The translations under genes and the position numbers were made by a program. Positions 63,052-64,000 of a stretch of 64,000 bases of DNA are shown here, in pieces; positions within the stretch are counted from its first letter, which is position 1; each line of letters opens with the position of its first letter. The stretch covers positions 23,944,001 to 24,008,000 of the forward strand of contig NC_037090.1 of assembly GCF_002994745.2 (NCBI RefSeq), written 5' to 3'. This DNA is from Rosa chinensis (lineage: Eukaryota > Streptophyta > Magnoliopsida > Rosales > Rosaceae). The notes beneath the pieces were generated by a model. That model worked only from the letters and a program-made list of their open reading frames with translations. It searched no databases and had not been told where the DNA came from.

Positions 63052-63735
63052 AAATATTGTGTAGTGTGAGCATGTAATTGCTCTGTTTTGTTTCAATTTT
63101 GTTTTTGAGTTGGTTTCTGCAATTTGTTTCCTGGCTTTTGTTTCGAAAACTTGGCCCTTCAAAGTTCAAATTGCCTCAATTTCTTGTGATTGCGGAATTA
63201 TGAGGGCTAAGAAATCTGAAGCTAATTGCCTATCTCTCTCTTACTTCAAATTTCCTAGGTTGGGTTTGGTATTTCTGATTGGGTATGTGATTTCTGGGTC
63301 ATTCAATATTCAATGTATTTGAAAATTGAATTAGTTAGATCAAGAATTGATGAGTGATGGTGATTCATGTCCGGCCAGATTTAGTGCCACTGTTAATGCC
63401 GCTCCTAGTGCAGCTGCTAATACCGAGAGTGAGAATAGAGAAGAACAAGCTCCAATGTGGCAATTTGGTGGCTTTCATTTTATTTTATTTTTTGGGGTCA
63501 AAGCGGTGGTTTTGCTTGTCAAGATAGATATGCTACTTGAACAAACAGCATAATTTTGAAAATTATTGATACAGTGTGATGGTATATTCAGGTCCTGAGA
63601 AATCAAAACTACAGAGTTTTGAAATTTCAGTTTTCCGTTTTCTTTTCTATGTGTTCTTAAAGAACAAACACAAGTAATTTGATTGTGCGGGAGGAGCAAT
63701 TTGCTGTTCTAAAAATAAGCTATTTGTTTTTGATT
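63052..63735 (+). repeat. Partial copy of the MED7 upstream region after RLP-c
   Basis: Matches about 28440-29090. It keeps an ATG-led stretch, MSDGDSCPARFSATVNAA (63350), that is damaged in the first copy, followed by NREEQAPMWQFGG. This may be a true first exon of an unrecognised gene. The match ends near 63735. Confidence 0.65.
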
Positions 63736-64000
63736 TGAGCGTTTTTCATTCGCCTATCGCGTAACAATCAACACGGTCATCAAAGATGGGAAGTATTTAC
63801 GTCCCGGTTTATCGTACCTCGGGGATTACGAGCTAGCTAGGAATCCTATGGTTCTAGGTCACCAACAATCACTTGCACAAATAAATAAAACTAAAAAAAA
63901 TGCTAAATAAGGCACCGAGCCTCATTCAAGCATGACTTTGCATCACACAAAATCACATAGACGGCCTTGCACCAAGCAAGGCCTATATAGGGCCGTGAAA
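63736..64000. other. Unassigned sequence at the right edge
   Basis: Begins where similarity to the MED7 upstream region stops, so a rearrangement or insertion starts here. Contains GCACCGAGCC and GCCTTGCACCAAGCAAGGC (an inverted repeat). No gene seen. Confidence 0.35.

Overview
This window is repeat-rich plant nuclear DNA from a eudicot. The family is inferred to be Rosaceae from the general look of the genes and repeats; no taxon marker proves it. Introns with GT-AG borders, a TATA box, Helitrons, a CACTA-like element, LTR retrotransposons and LINE tails all show a plant chromosome. There is no prokaryotic or organellar feature.

The host backbone is a tandem array of three Ve1/Cf-type receptor-like protein (RLP) genes carried on segmental duplications. 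RLP-a (2186-7251) is broken by two long terminal repeats (LTRs) and a nonsense codon. RLP-b (45704-48814) and RLP-c (59622-62861) are intact, with 1036 and 1079 residues. Each RLP is followed by a copy of the same downstream segment, which leads into a MED7 gene (29337-37441, a pseudogene). After MED7 comes the 5' part of a CPSF-A-like gene (39689-40535). RLP-b and RLP-c are each preceded by a broken ubiquitin-RUB1 fusion gene (41141-43149 and 54295-57410) and by a degraded RLP N-terminal fragment.

Mobile elements make up most of the rest. From 7605 to 26070 lies a decayed Copia element with 163-bp LTRs and CTTTT target duplications. Nested in it (10817-23480, GTTGG target duplications) is a young Gypsy-type element that has a gag gene but no recognisable pol. 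On its antisense strand this nested element carries a WUSCHEL-type homeobox reading frame and a multi-exon plant-mobile-domain gene. A nearly intact Tork/Tnt1-like Copia element (31179-36282) sits inside MED7 beside a truncated LINE. Two Helitrons, a CACTA-like element in the CPSF-A leader and a terminal-inverted-repeat (TIR) element carrying part of a FAR1 domain complete the set.

The most unusual signal is not a gene. Four unrelated repeats contain arrays of short hairpins whose loop is nearly constant while the stem sequence changes from unit to unit on both arms, so pairing is kept. They lie in the Copia interior at about 8.58-10.81 kb, in LTR B at 5.98-6.29 kb, in LTR A at 0.43-0.81 kb, and at 52.6-52.9 kb. 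The captured WUSCHEL-like frame is the second main point of interest.
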